This document shows, piece after piece, positions 1-7,077 of a stretch of DNA of 41,335 nucleotides. The position numbers and the translations under genes are program-made. Position 1 is the stretch's first letter; every line of letters starts with the position of its first letter. A model generated the notes under the pieces. The model ran no database searches. It was not told the DNA's origin and saw only the letters and a list, made by a program, of their open reading frames with translations. This DNA is from SIG565 sp045540055 (GTDB taxonomy: Bacteria > Bacillota > Clostridia > Oscillospirales > Acutalibacteraceae): contig JAZQGO010000032.1 of NCBI GenBank assembly GCA_045540055.1, forward strand, positions 1 through 41,335. The letters are read 5' to 3'.

Positions 1-177
1 TTTTTAAGGTGCGCGTGCAGTTTTGTAAGAATAAATTTGCTACTATTTCGAAGATATGAAAACACAGTAATACTTTGTGTCTTACAAGTTTTCATAGCAA
101 GAAAAAGTGCAAATTTATCTGAAAAACCAATTAATCCCTAAGCGCAACACCCGAAGCAAGGTTGGGCAATTCTATTT
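1..177. other. non-coding stretch with nested inverted repeats
   Basis: No gene is supported here. ATAAATTTGC (31-40) pairs with GCAAATTTAT (109-118), and inside it TATGAAAAC (55-63) pairs with GTTTTCATA (88-96). TTGTAAG (23-29) could instead pair with CTTACAA (81-87). It lies downstream of the zinc-ribbon gene and may be a 3' structure. Confidence 0.4.
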
Positions 178-729
178 TTAGTTTATGGACTGTTGGCGCT
201 GAATAACGCGTTGAAGAATTCGTGCTTTTGTTTTGGCGAAAACAAAGTTTACAATTATAAATGCCATAGCAATTGTATTAAAAAAGTAGCTGAAAATAAT
301 CATACCTATACTATTGCAGCGCAACACTACGGGGCGCGCATCCTTGTATATTACGTTCATATAATACTCTGCCTTGCCAACCATTTTGAGACTAATTATT
401 GCAATTGGTAAAAATATAAGACCGTATATACTGCAAGCAAGGACTCCTGCCAGTGCCGCAATATCCTCAATAGCTATCAGCAAACAAATCAAGGCTAACG
501 CAAAAAACAAGCACGTACAAACGGTAACTACAATACCCGATATTTTCCATGCTAAGCGTTCGTATTTAAAGAAGCGATAAAATTTATCGAGGCACTCCTT
601 TTCTTCAAGCATAAGTGTTTTGTCGATATCTACAGGCTCTGTATTTGCGTCACTAAACTCGAAACCGCATTTATCGCAAAAACGTGCTTCGTCACTTAAT
701 TGCTGACCGCATTTGATACAATATTTCAT
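178..729 (-). CDS. zinc-ribbon membrane protein of unknown function
   Basis: 183 residues. The N-terminus is a short zinc ribbon with C4-x2-C7 and C18-x2-C21, the double-CxxC knuckle common in Firmicutes 'zinc-ribbon domain-containing' membrane proteins. A charged linker follows. Then come a long hydrophobic block around residues 62-115 (two, perhaps three spans) and another hydrophobic segment around 138-166, with a basic tail (KTKARILQR). It is therefore probably an integral membrane protein with the ribbon in the cytoplasm. It starts 24 bp after the YerC-like gene and is the last gene of the amino acid transporter operon. A GGGGAT ribosome binding site lies just upstream. Its function is unknown; a link to transport rests only on position. 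Confidence 0.75.
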   Translation of the reverse strand: MKYCIKCGQQLSDEARFCDKCGFEFSDANTEPVDIDKTLMLEEKECLDKFYRFFKYERLAWKISGIVVTVCTCLFFALALICLLIAIEDIAALAGVLACSIYGLIFLPIAIISLKMVGKAEYYMNVIYKDARPVVLRCNSIGMIIFSYFFNTIAMAFIIVNFVFAKTKARILQRVIQRQQSIN

Positions 730-753
730 ACGATTATCCCCTTTATAAAAATT

Positions 754-1026
754 TTATTTAAGTAATTTTGAATATCCCTTACCATACTGAACGCAGGTGG
801 AAATTCGGCTGAGTGTTGCCGAGGATATGTCGGTTTCCTTAATAACCTCGGTATATGTTTTACCGTTCATAAGCAGACGTGCCGCATAAATGCGGTCGGC
901 CATTTTGTCAATCTCCTTATTGGTGCAAAGATCGGCTAAAAAATCCCTGCACTCGTCCACGCTCTTGATGTTTACTAATATTTCAAATAGCTCTTGATTT
1001 TTTTGTTCTCTTGATTTTAAACACAT
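754..1026 (-). CDS. TrpR-like YerC/YecD family regulator
   Basis: 90 residues, all helical in character. It matches the YerC/YecD branch of the TrpR superfamily: a central DFLADLCTNKEIDKMADRI segment is followed by a helix-turn-helix with YTEVIKETDISSATLSRIS, where S-A-T-L-S-R is the family's recognition-helix pattern. The family is expected to bind DNA; in TrpR the corepressor is tryptophan, but no effector is established for this branch to my knowledge. The ATG is preceded by AAAGGAG. It lies 14 bp after the ABC ATPase and is cotranscribed with it. It is a candidate for control of its own operon, whose promoter contains a dyad at 3421-3438. Confidence 0.85.
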   Translation of the reverse strand: MCLKSREQKNQELFEILVNIKSVDECRDFLADLCTNKEIDKMADRIYAARLLMNGKTYTEVIKETDISSATLSRISTCVQYGKGYSKLLK

Positions 1027-1040
1027 TTCCCTTTACTCCT

Positions 1041-1799
1041 TTAAAAATTTTCTAAAGAACTTTGTAGGAATGCCTTGGTTTTTTCACTTTGCGGATTTTC
1101 AAAAATCTGCTCGGGTGTGCCCATTTCTTCGATTATACCGTCTGCCATAAATATTACCTTGTCGGCAACGCTCTTAGCAAACTCCATTTCGTGAGTAACG
1201 ACAATCATTGTGCTGTCCTCACTTTTGAGCCCCTTAATAACTCTTAACACCTCGCCCGTGAGTTCAGGGTCGAGTGCACTTGTCGGCTCGTCAAAGCAGA
1301 GAATCTCGGGCTCCATAGCGAGCGCTCGCGCAATAGCAACACGCTGCTGCTGACCACCCGAAAGCTCACAAGGATATGCCTTTAGCTTATCGCTAAGACC
1401 TACCTGCTCAATAAGCTGTTTAGCCTTTTCCTCAATCTCGGCAGGTGTACCCTTTTTGAGAAGCGTAGGGGCTAAGGTTATGTTTTTAAGCACACTGTAT
1501 TGCGGAAATAAATTAAAATTTTGGAAAACAAGACCGAAGTGCAATCTTTTCTCTCTTATCTCCGACTCGAGCAAGGTGTTTTCGTCCTCTGTATCATACA
1601 ACACCTTATCACTTACGGTGATTTTGCCCTTATCGGGACGCTCAAGGAAATTAAGGCAACGAAGCAGGGTTGTCTTACCGCTTCCTGACGAGCCGATAAT
1701 TGCTAAAACCTCGCCCTTTTCGAGCGAAAAGCTTATGCCCTTTAAAACTTCGGTTTTGCCGAATTTTTTATATATGTTTTCAACCTGTAACACTGCCAT
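1041..1799 (-). CDS. amino acid ABC transporter ATP-binding protein
   Basis: 252 residues, the usual length for GlnQ/HisP-type ATPases of polar amino acid importers. Visible motifs are Walker A GSSGSGKT at residues 36-43, the Q-loop in VFQNFNLFPQYSVLKN, the signature LSGGQQQR, Walker B ILCFDEPTSALDPEL, and the H-loop histidine in IVVTHEMEFAKS. Two copies should power the permease encoded immediately upstream; only 3 bp separate the permease stop codon from this ATG. The substrate cannot be read from the ATPase; glutamine, cystine and other polar amino acids are all possible. Confidence 0.93.
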   Translation of the reverse strand: MAVLQVENIYKKFGKTEVLKGISFSLEKGEVLAIIGSSGSGKTTLLRCLNFLERPDKGKITVSDKVLYDTEDENTLLESEIREKRLHFGLVFQNFNLFPQYSVLKNITLAPTLLKKGTPAEIEEKAKQLIEQVGLSDKLKAYPCELSGGQQQRVAIARALAMEPEILCFDEPTSALDPELTGEVLRVIKGLKSEDSTMIVVTHEMEFAKSVADKVIFMADGIIEEMGTPEQIFENPQSEKTKAFLQSSLENF

Positions 1800-1802
1800 A
1801 GC

Positions 1803-2498
1803 TTAACCTCTGTAATAGTTTAATTTCTTTTCAATATAACCGAAAAGCAACGTCAATACGCCACTGAACACAAGGTAGAATACGCCTGTATAGAACAATG
1901 GCCACAAAAGACCTGCGTTGCGTATGTAATCCTGTGCCGCCCAAATAATCTCATAAACCGTAATGGTACGCGCAAGCGAGGTATCCTTAACCAACGTAAT
2001 AATTTCGTTAGACATTGGCGGAACGATACGCTTAACAACCTGCATCAATACTACTCTAAAGAATATTTGTGTTTTTGTCATACCGAGTACATAGCCCGCC
2101 TCGTACTGACCTGCCGATATGCTTTCAATGCCGCCTCTGTATATTTCGGAAAAATAGCAGGAATAGTTAATAACAAATGCTATAATTGCCGTAACAAGCG
2201 GGTCTGACATATTAAGCGTTCTCATAAGTTCGACAAACCAGTTGTTTGTGCCTGCCGTCTCAAACATTGATACGAGCAGTCCCGGACCGAAATAAAACAC
2301 AATTAACTGAAGCATAAGCGGTGTGCCGCGAATTATCCAAACAAAAACCTTAACCAAATAGCTAAGCGGTTTGAATTTACTCATCGAGCCAAAGCTTATT
2401 ATAAGTCCTATCGGTAACGAAAACAGAAGTGTGAGCCCGAAAAGCTTCAAGGTAACTAAAAAGTTCTGTAGCAAATCGAGTGTAACCTGTATAAACAT
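1803..2498 (-). CDS. amino acid ABC transporter permease
   Basis: 231 residues from the ATG at 2498, which has GAAAGG at a normal distance; a TTG at 2525 in the same frame lacks a comparable site. This is a HisM/GlnP-type permease with about five membrane spans. The N-terminal TLDLLQNFLVTLKLFGLTLLFSLPIGL and IIRGTPLMLQLIVFYFG are typical of the family. The EAA-type coupling loop is EAGYVLGMTKTQIFFRVVLMQ, followed by PPMSNEIITLVKDTSLA. It should form the transmembrane channel of the importer with the neighbouring ATPase and binding lipoprotein. Confidence 0.92.
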   Translation of the reverse strand: MFIQVTLDLLQNFLVTLKLFGLTLLFSLPIGLIISFGSMSKFKPLSYLVKVFVWIIRGTPLMLQLIVFYFGPGLLVSMFETAGTNNWFVELMRTLNMSDPLVTAIIAFVINYSCYFSEIYRGGIESISAGQYEAGYVLGMTKTQIFFRVVLMQVVKRIVPPMSNEIITLVKDTSLARTITVYEIIWAAQDYIRNAGLLWPLFYTGVFYLVFSGVLTLLFGYIEKKLNYYRG

Positions 2499-2525
2499 AA
2501 AAATATACCTTTCAAAATGACACAA

Positions 2526-2553
2526 GTAGAGACCCGTATTTGCGGGCCTCTAC
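2526..2553 (-). terminator. hairpin between binding protein and permease genes
   Basis: GTAGAGACCCG (2526-2536) pairs with CGGGCCTCTAC (2543-2553), with one mismatch and a 6-nt loop, in the 77-bp gap between the binding-protein stop codon and the permease. The downstream tract on the transcribed strand is only weakly U-rich, so this is more likely a leaky attenuator or an mRNA-stabilising 3' hairpin than a full terminator. It would let the binding protein be made in excess over the membrane components, a common arrangement in such operons. Confidence 0.55.
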
Positions 2554-2575
2554 CAAAATATATGGGTCAAATAAA

Positions 2576-3367
2576 TTATTTTGTTAATGTAACGTTGTAC
2601 TTGTCAGCGAGCTTCTGGAGGCTGCCGTCAGCCTTCATTGCGGCCATAAGCTCATTGATCTTAGCCGTGAGGTCTGAACCCTTGCGGCAAGCTATTGCAT
2701 ACTCTTCTTCGGTGAGTGAGATGCCAACGCCGAGGTCTGCATAGTTGGTGCCTTCACCTGTCATAGCATTAGCCATTGTGATATCGATGATACAAGCATC
2801 AGCCTTGCCGGTCTTTACAGCAGACATAGCATCAGCCTGTGAGCCGTACTCTTTGAATTTGTAACCATTTTCGTTTGCGATGTCCTTACCTGTTGAGCCT
2901 GCTTCTACTGCGAAGTTTAAGCCCTTAACAGAATCTGCTGTGGTGTAAGAAGCAAGCTTGTCGTTCTTCATAACGATTACCTGAGCGTTGATTACGTAGG
3001 TGTCGGTGCAGCTTGCATTTGTCTTAGCTTCATCAGAAAGTGTCATACCGTTCCAAACAACGTCGATTTTCTTAGAGTTTAAGGTTGCCCACTTGTTATC
3101 CCAGTCGATTACAACAAACTCAGCTTCAACGCCAAGCTCTTTTGCAACAGCTTGAGCAAACTCAGTATCAAAACCGGTCCACTCGCCCTTGTCATCCTTG
3201 AAATTCATCGGTGCGTACTCTGTCATACCAACAACGAGCTTGCCATTATCCTTAATATAGTCAAGGTCGGTTGCGGGTGCGTTGTTGTCGGGTGCTTTTG
3301 TCTGACAGCCTGCAAAGCAAGCTACAATCATAAGTGCTGATAAAAGAATTGCTAATAGTTTTTTCAT
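2576..3367 (-). CDS. amino acid ABC transporter substrate-binding lipoprotein
   Basis: 263 residues. A lipoprotein signal peptide (basic MKK start, hydrophobic core, lipobox ending at Cys21) is followed by a low-complexity linker and a bacterial family 3 solute-binding domain. The start of the mature domain, DYIKDNGKLVVGMTEYAPMNFKDDKGEWTGFDTEFAQAVAKELG, is characteristic. So is the mid-protein DWDNKWATLNSKKIDVVWNGMTLSDEAK. It should sit on the outer membrane face and deliver a polar amino acid to the permease/ATPase encoded downstream. It is the first gene of the operon, with GGAG just upstream of its ATG and a consensus promoter 50-77 bp upstream. The specific ligand is not determinable here. 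Confidence 0.93.
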   Translation of the reverse strand: MKKLLAILLSALMIVACFAGCQTKAPDNNAPATDLDYIKDNGKLVVGMTEYAPMNFKDDKGEWTGFDTEFAQAVAKELGVEAEFVVIDWDNKWATLNSKKIDVVWNGMTLSDEAKTNASCTDTYVINAQVIVMKNDKLASYTTADSVKGLNFAVEAGSTGKDIANENGYKFKEYGSQADAMSAVKTGKADACIIDITMANAMTGEGTNYADLGVGISLTEEEYAIACRKGSDLTAKINELMAAMKADGSLQKLADKYNVTLTK

Positions 3368-3415
3368 TTTTGTTTTTCTCCTTTTTTGAGGGTCGTGCCC
3401 TTAGTTGATGGTATT

Positions 3416-3444
3416 ATTATACTTCACCAAGATGAAGTTGTAAA
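3416..3444 (-). promoter_or_regulatory. promoter of the amino acid ABC operon with spacer dyad
   Basis: On the minus strand, TTTACA (3439-3444) and TATAAT (3416-3421) are separated by exactly 17 bp, a near-consensus sigma-A promoter for the binding-protein gene. The spacer and adjoining base contain a perfect 6-bp inverted repeat, ACTTCA-N6-TGAAGT (3421-3438), placed where a bound repressor would block RNA polymerase. Confidence 0.75.
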
Positions 3445-3555
3445 GTATTTTTTTGGAAATTTTTTAAGTTTGTGCAATGCGCACAAAAAGAGGTTCGCTT
3501 TATTGCTTTATTTTGATAAAGTGATGAAGTGTTCGGGTGTTTTTACCTTTTATTA

Positions 3556-3584
3556 TTGTAAATATACGGTTTTTGTGATATTAT
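3556..3584 (+). promoter_or_regulatory. candidate promoter of the EamA transporter gene
   Basis: TTGTAA (3556-3561), a 17-bp spacer and TATTAT (3579-3584) point toward the transporter gene and would give a leader of roughly 100 nt. The rest of the 3368-3689 intergenic stretch is AT-rich and holds only this, the divergent importer promoter, and the transporter's ribosome binding site. Confidence 0.5.
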
Positions 3585-3689
3585 TTGTGTATTGAATTTT
3601 GGGCGCGTTTTATAATTCCAGAAAAATTTTATAAATTTCTTAAGTAAAATTATGCGCCGTTAAACGAAATGAATTAGAGGTGTATTTAC

Positions 3690-4583
3690 ATAAAAACGCA
3701 AAAAAGTGAAATATGGGGCAGTATAGCCGCCCTCATACCTAATATAATATTTGGTTTTAGTTTTCTTTTCTCAAAAATTGCCCTCGACTATGCGCATCCG
3801 CTAATAATTTTAGCAGTGCGCTTTAACGTTGCCTTTGCATTTCTTAATTTGCTGTGGTTGTTCGGCATAGTAAAATTAAACTTTAAGGGCAAAAACCTTA
3901 AAAAGATAATAATTATGGCATTTATGCAGCCGCTTTTGTATTTTATATTTGAGCTTTACGGCATTGGTGCCACCTCAAGTGCAATATCGGGTGTTATAAT
4001 ATCCCTCGTGCCCGTTGCGGTAATTTTACTGTCGGCAACCTTTTTAAAGGAAAAGCCTACCATACAGCAAATTATTTGTTCGGTAATCTCACTCGCGGCG
4101 GTTGTTACCATAAGCGTACTGTCTAACGACGGCAAGCAGAGTAATCTAATTGGTGTTTTACTGCTTCTCGGTGCGGTGGTTTGTGCCGCCTTCTTTAACA
4201 TTTTAAGCCGCAGCGAGTCGGCAAAGTTCACCCCGTTTGAGCGCACCTATATGATGTTTTTAGTAGGTTCGGTTGGCTTTAATATTATCGCCGCCGTATC
4301 ACTTAGAGGACAGGTGTTGCCCGAATTTGCGCGAGCCTGTATATCCCCTGAGTTTTGGGGTGCTATAGGCTATCTTGCAATAGCATCAAGTATCGTGGCA
4401 TTTATGTTGTATAATTATGCTACAACCAAAATAAGCGCCGTCAGAGCCGCGTCCTTTTCAAATTTAATAACCGTTGTTTCGGTTTTGGCAGGACTATTTA
4501 TAATGCACGAGCATTTGTCGGTGCCGCAGCTTATATGCTGTGCCGTAATAATACTTGGCGTATGGGGCGTAAATAAACAGTAA
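3690..4583 (+). CDS. EamA/DMT-family transporter, apparent ATA start
   Basis: About 297 residues with ten predicted membrane spans in two EamA repeats, the normal size for drug/metabolite transporters. The first canonical in-frame start is GTG at 3816, which would delete the first span and the conserved N-terminal segment. Reading upstream gives a perfect family N-terminus (xKTQKSEIWGSIAALIPNIIFGFSFLFSKIAL) back to ATA at 3690. That ATA lies 7 nt after GAGGTG (3677-3682), and an in-frame TAG at 3675 closes the frame above it. No ATG, GTG or TTG lies in frame between the TAG and 3816. I therefore place the start at ATA; ATT at 3684 is a poorer alternative. The substrate is unknown, with amino acid or metabolite export the usual guess. 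It is monocistronic and convergent with rplL. Confidence 0.82.
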   Translation: MKTQKSEIWGSIAALIPNIIFGFSFLFSKIALDYAHPLIILAVRFNVAFAFLNLLWLFGIVKLNFKGKNLKKIIIMAFMQPLLYFIFELYGIGATSSAISGVIISLVPVAVILLSATFLKEKPTIQQIICSVISLAAVVTISVLSNDGKQSNLIGVLLLLGAVVCAAFFNILSRSESAKFTPFERTYMMFLVGSVGFNIIAAVSLRGQVLPEFARACISPEFWGAIGYLAIASSIVAFMLYNYATTKISAVRAASFSNLITVVSVLAGLFIMHEHLSVPQLICCAVIILGVWGVNKQ

Positions 4584-4588
4584 CTCAC

Positions 4589-4632
4589 AACAAAAAAGAA
4601 GGCTACACATTGTGTAGCCTTCTTTTTTGTTT
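4589..4632. terminator. bidirectional terminator between EamA gene and rplL
   Basis: A long stem, GAAGGCTACACA paired with TGTGTAGCCTTC, is flanked by an A-run on the left and a T-run on the right. It can end transcripts from both converging genes, and it leaves no read-through into an rpoB gene after rplL. Confidence 0.9.
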
Positions 4633-4643
4633 GTTTACTTAAA

Positions 4644-5021
4644 TTACTTAAGTTCAACAGTAGCGCCAACCTCAGCGAGCTTGTTCTTGATTTCTTCAGC
4701 TTCGTCTTTGCTTACAGCTTCCTTAATTGTCTTAGGTGCGCCGTCAACAAGAGCCTTAGCTTCAGCAAGGCCAAGACCTGTGATTTCACGAACAGCCTTA
4801 ATAACCTTAATCTTCTCTGCGCCGGCATTTGCGAGAATAACGTCAAATTCGCTCTTCTCCTCAGCTGCTGCTGCGCCGCCTGCTGCGGGAGCTGCAACTG
4901 CAACTGCTGCTGCTGCAGATACGCCAAATTCTTCTTCTACTGCCTTTACAAGCTCAGAAAGCTCGAGAACTGTAAGAGTCTTTAACTCTTCAATGATAGC
5001 TGTGATTTTCTCTGATGCCAT
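4644..5021 (-). CDS. rplL: 50S ribosomal protein L7/L12
   Basis: 125 residues, the family norm, starting MASEKITAII at the ATG at 5021 with GGAGG 8 nt upstream; the in-frame TTG at 5036 is upstream of the ribosome binding site and rejected. It has an N-terminal dimerisation domain (residues 1-35), an Ala/Gly-rich flexible hinge (about 38-56), and the C-terminal factor-binding domain with EKIKVIKAVREITGLGLAEAKALVDGAP. It forms the ribosomal stalk on L10 and recruits translation GTPases. It follows rplJ in a two-gene operon controlled by the L10 leader. No rpoB follows, which is unusual. Confidence 0.98.
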   Translation of the reverse strand: MASEKITAIIEELKTLTVLELSELVKAVEEEFGVSAAAAVAVAAPAAGGAAAAEEKSEFDVILANAGAEKIKVIKAVREITGLGLAEAKALVDGAPKTIKEAVSKDEAEEIKNKLAEVGATVELK

Positions 5022-5059
5022 TTTATTTTCCTCCAAAATGTTTTTAATATTTTTAAAAA

Positions 5060-5560
5060 TTATTCTGCATCGCCTTTATCAACGATGGCCTGCACTGCAC
5101 GAGCAAATGCTGCGATAGGTGCTTGGAAAGCTCCCAAAACTGTTGCGAGAAGAACCTCTCTTGATGGGAGTTTTGCGAGTGAATTGATGGTTTCTACGTC
5201 GATTGGTGCGCCGTCAAGATAACCTGCTTTAACCTTGAAATTCTCGTGAGAATCGGCAAACTTGCAAAGGATTCTTGCAGCTGCAACGTGGTCGTCCTTA
5301 GAAATTGCAATAGCTGTTGTACCCTCGAGTACAGAATTGATGCTCTCAAGTGCGCTGCCTTCGATAGCACGTGAAAGAAGAGTGTTCTTTACAACGCGAT
5401 ACTCAATACCGGCCTCGCGAAGCTCTTTACGTAAAACGGTGTCATCAGCAACCGAAATACCCTTGTAGTCTACGATTACGCCTGCAACCGAGCCTTCAAT
5501 ATCGCTCTTTAGAGAAGCAACTATTTGTTGTTTTTGTTCTAAAACTACTGCGTTTGGCAA
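5060..5560 (-). CDS. rplJ: 50S ribosomal protein L10
   Basis: 166 residues from a TTG start at 5560, preceded by a perfect GGAGGTG 6 nt upstream and giving the expected N-terminus (M)PNAVVLEQKQQIV. The frame is open further upstream only because it runs into the leader RNA. The N-terminal domain binds 23S rRNA (VDYKGISVADDTVLRKELREAGIEYRVVKNTLLSRAIEG), and the C-terminal helix anchors L7/L12 dimers. L10 with L7/L12 is expected to bind the leader RNA at 5585-5703 and repress this operon. Confidence 0.97.
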   Translation of the reverse strand: MPNAVVLEQKQQIVASLKSDIEGSVAGVIVDYKGISVADDTVLRKELREAGIEYRVVKNTLLSRAIEGSALESINSVLEGTTAIAISKDDHVAAARILCKFADSHENFKVKAGYLDGAPIDVETINSLAKLPSREVLLATVLGAFQAPIAAFARAVQAIVDKGDAE

Positions 5561-5584
5561 TTGTTTCACCTCCGAATAGTAAAT

Positions 5585-5703
5585 AAAAAGCCTATCCTCA
5601 GACATCGAGGATAGGCATAAAAATACTAAGATTTTTGTACGCTACACCTCGGTAGGCGGCTTAGCCGTTAGCTCTTTTTAAGAGACCTACTGTCTGCGGA
5701 GTT
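5585..5703 (-). ncRNA. ribosomal protein L10 leader with intrinsic terminator
   Basis: Read on the minus strand, this 5' UTR has the conserved core GACAGTAGG...CTAACGGCTAAG...CGCCTACCGAGG (5703-5640) typical of L10 leaders. Near its 3' end is a hairpin, GCCTATCCTC-N7-GAGGATAGGC (5616-5590), followed by five Us (5589-5585), then the rplJ ribosome binding site. This architecture fits autoregulation: binding of L10(L12)4 to the core favours the terminator. Confidence 0.88.
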
Positions 5704-5716
5704 TTGCAACATTGAT

Positions 5717-5745
5717 ATAATATCACACACGTGTGATTTTGTCAA
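5717..5745 (-). promoter_or_regulatory. rplJ-rplL promoter with palindromic spacer
   Basis: On the minus strand, TTGACA (5740-5745), 17 bp and TATTAT (5717-5722) lie immediately after the rplA stop codon, so rplJL has its own strong promoter. The spacer holds a 7-bp dyad, ATCACAC-N2-GTGTGAT (5722-5737 on the plus strand), a possible protein-binding site. Confidence 0.8.
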
Positions 5746-5753
5746 CAATTAAA

Positions 5754-6449
5754 TTATGCGCCGAATTTAGCAACATTGAGCTTAATTCCGGGGCCCATAG
5801 TTGTAGCTATTGTGCAAGACTTAATGTACTGGCCCTTTGTAGCAGCCGGCTTAGCCTTAACAATAGCACCCATTAAGGTATCAAAGTTTTCCTGGAGCTT
5901 CTGCTCACCGAAGGAAACCTTGCCTATCGGGCAGTGAATAATGTTTGTCTTATCAAGACGGTACTCGATTTTACCTGCCTTTGCCTCGGTAACAGCCTTA
6001 GCAACGTCAGGTGTAACGGTACCTGCTTTAGGTGTAGGCATAAGACCACGCGGTCCTAAAATCTTACCTAAACGACCAACCATGCCCATCATATCAGGTG
6101 TTGCAATAACAACATCGAAGTCGAGCCAGTTTTCATTCTGGATTTTTGCAACAAGCTCGTCGCCGCCAACAAAATCTGCACCTGCAGCCTCAGCGTCCTT
6201 AACCTTGTCGCCCTTTGTAAGAACGAGGGTTCTTACAGTTTTACCCGTACCGTTGGGAAGAACTACAGCGCCGCGAACCTGTTGGTCTGCGTGACGTGAG
6301 TCAACACCCAAACGAACGTGGATTTCGACAGTTTCGTCAAATTTAGCTGTGCCTGTCTTAATTGCAATAGCAACAGCCTCTTCTACATCGTAAAACTTAC
6401 CTTTTTCGATAAGATTTACGCTTTCATTATACTTTTTACCGTGTTTCAC
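5754..6449 (-). CDS. rplA: 50S ribosomal protein L1
   Basis: 231 residues, the family norm. The start is GTG at 6449 with GGGAGGTAAGA just upstream (N-terminus MKHGKKYNES). Conserved segments include FDETVEIHVRLGVDSRHADQQVRGAVVLPNGTGK, the hinge region ATPDMMGMVGRLGKILGPRGLMPTPKAGTVT, and the C-terminal KGQYIKSCTIATTMGPGIKLNV. L1 binds 23S rRNA at the E-site stalk. In many bacteria it also binds the rplK leader to repress its own operon. It ends the rpmG-secE-nusG-rplK-rplA transcription unit. Confidence 0.98.
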   Translation of the reverse strand: MKHGKKYNESVNLIEKGKFYDVEEAVAIAIKTGTAKFDETVEIHVRLGVDSRHADQQVRGAVVLPNGTGKTVRTLVLTKGDKVKDAEAAGADFVGGDELVAKIQNENWLDFDVVIATPDMMGMVGRLGKILGPRGLMPTPKAGTVTPDVAKAVTEAKAGKIEYRLDKTNIIHCPIGKVSFGEQKLQENFDTLMGAIVKAKPAATKGQYIKSCTIATTMGPGIKLNVAKFGA

Positions 6450-6505
6450 TTTCTCTTACCTCCCAATAAGTGGTTAAATCGGAAATTTCCTCCCACGAGA
6501 GAGTA

Positions 6506-6931
6506 TTAATCGACAACTTCAATACCCATGCTGCGTGCTGTACCTGCTATCATAGACATAGCAGACTCAACGTTTGCTGCGTTTAAGTCGGGCATCTTCT
6601 GTTCGGCGATTTTTCTAATCTGCTCGCTGGTAATCTTGGCAACCTTATTTTTGTTCGGAACGCCCGAACCGCTCTCAATGCCGCAAGCCTTCTTGATAAG
6701 AACTGCTGCAGGCGGAGTCTTGGTGATGAAGCTGAATGAACGGTCAGCATAAACGGTGATAACAACCGGTATGATAAGACCTGCGTCATTCTTTGTGCGT
6801 TCATTAAACTCCTTGGTGAAAGCCATAATGTTTACGCCGTGCTGACCCAGCGCCGGACCAACAGGGGGAGCCGGAGTGGCTTTACCTGCCGGAATTTGCA
6901 ATTTGATGTAACCTGTAATTTTTTGAGCCAT
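6506..6931 (-). CDS. rplK: 50S ribosomal protein L11
   Basis: 141 residues, exactly the common length, from the ATG at 6931 with GGAGGTG 6 nt upstream; an in-frame ATG at 6946 overlaps that site and is rejected. The N-terminus MAQKITGYIKLQIPAGKATPAPPVGPALGQHGVNIMAFTKEFNE is diagnostic, with the proline-rich hinge that binds thiostrepton in studied species. The C-terminal domain binds the GTPase-associated 23S rRNA and ends in the usual MIAGTARSMGIEV. It lies 146 bp after nusG, with a structured leader in between. Confidence 0.98.
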   Translation of the reverse strand: MAQKITGYIKLQIPAGKATPAPPVGPALGQHGVNIMAFTKEFNERTKNDAGLIIPVVITVYADRSFSFITKTPPAAVLIKKACGIESGSGVPNKNKVAKITSEQIRKIAEQKMPDLNAANVESAMSMIAGTARSMGIEVVD

Positions 6932-6946
6932 TGTTTGCACCTCCAT

Positions 6947-7077
6947 TATTCGTGGTAACTAGTGTTTTTTACACCTGGCGGAACAGTACTTTTTCCTGTC
7001 CCTCCCACCGTGACACCTCTCGGTGTCGGCGGCAAAATAGCCGCTTAATAACAGTTTTTAACTGTTTATTAACATTT
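6947..7077 (-). promoter_or_regulatory. structured nusG-rplK intergenic leader, possible L1-binding site
   Basis: The 146-bp gap before rplK folds into several hairpins on the transcribed strand: AACAGTT-N3-AACTGTT next to the nusG stop codon, GCGGC-N6-GCCGC, and GACACC-N4-GGTGTC (7015-7030 area). Then follows GGTGGGAGGG, with a partner TTACCACG shortly before the rplK ribosome binding site. A G-rich asymmetric loop of this sort resembles the L1-binding site upstream of rplK in other bacteria. That identification is by resemblance and from memory only. Confidence 0.4.

Noticed and set aside
3386..3595. A 69-codon plus-strand frame in the importer/transporter spacer
   Set aside because: It crosses the importer promoter, has no ribosome binding site, and its sequence looks like translated AT-rich DNA.
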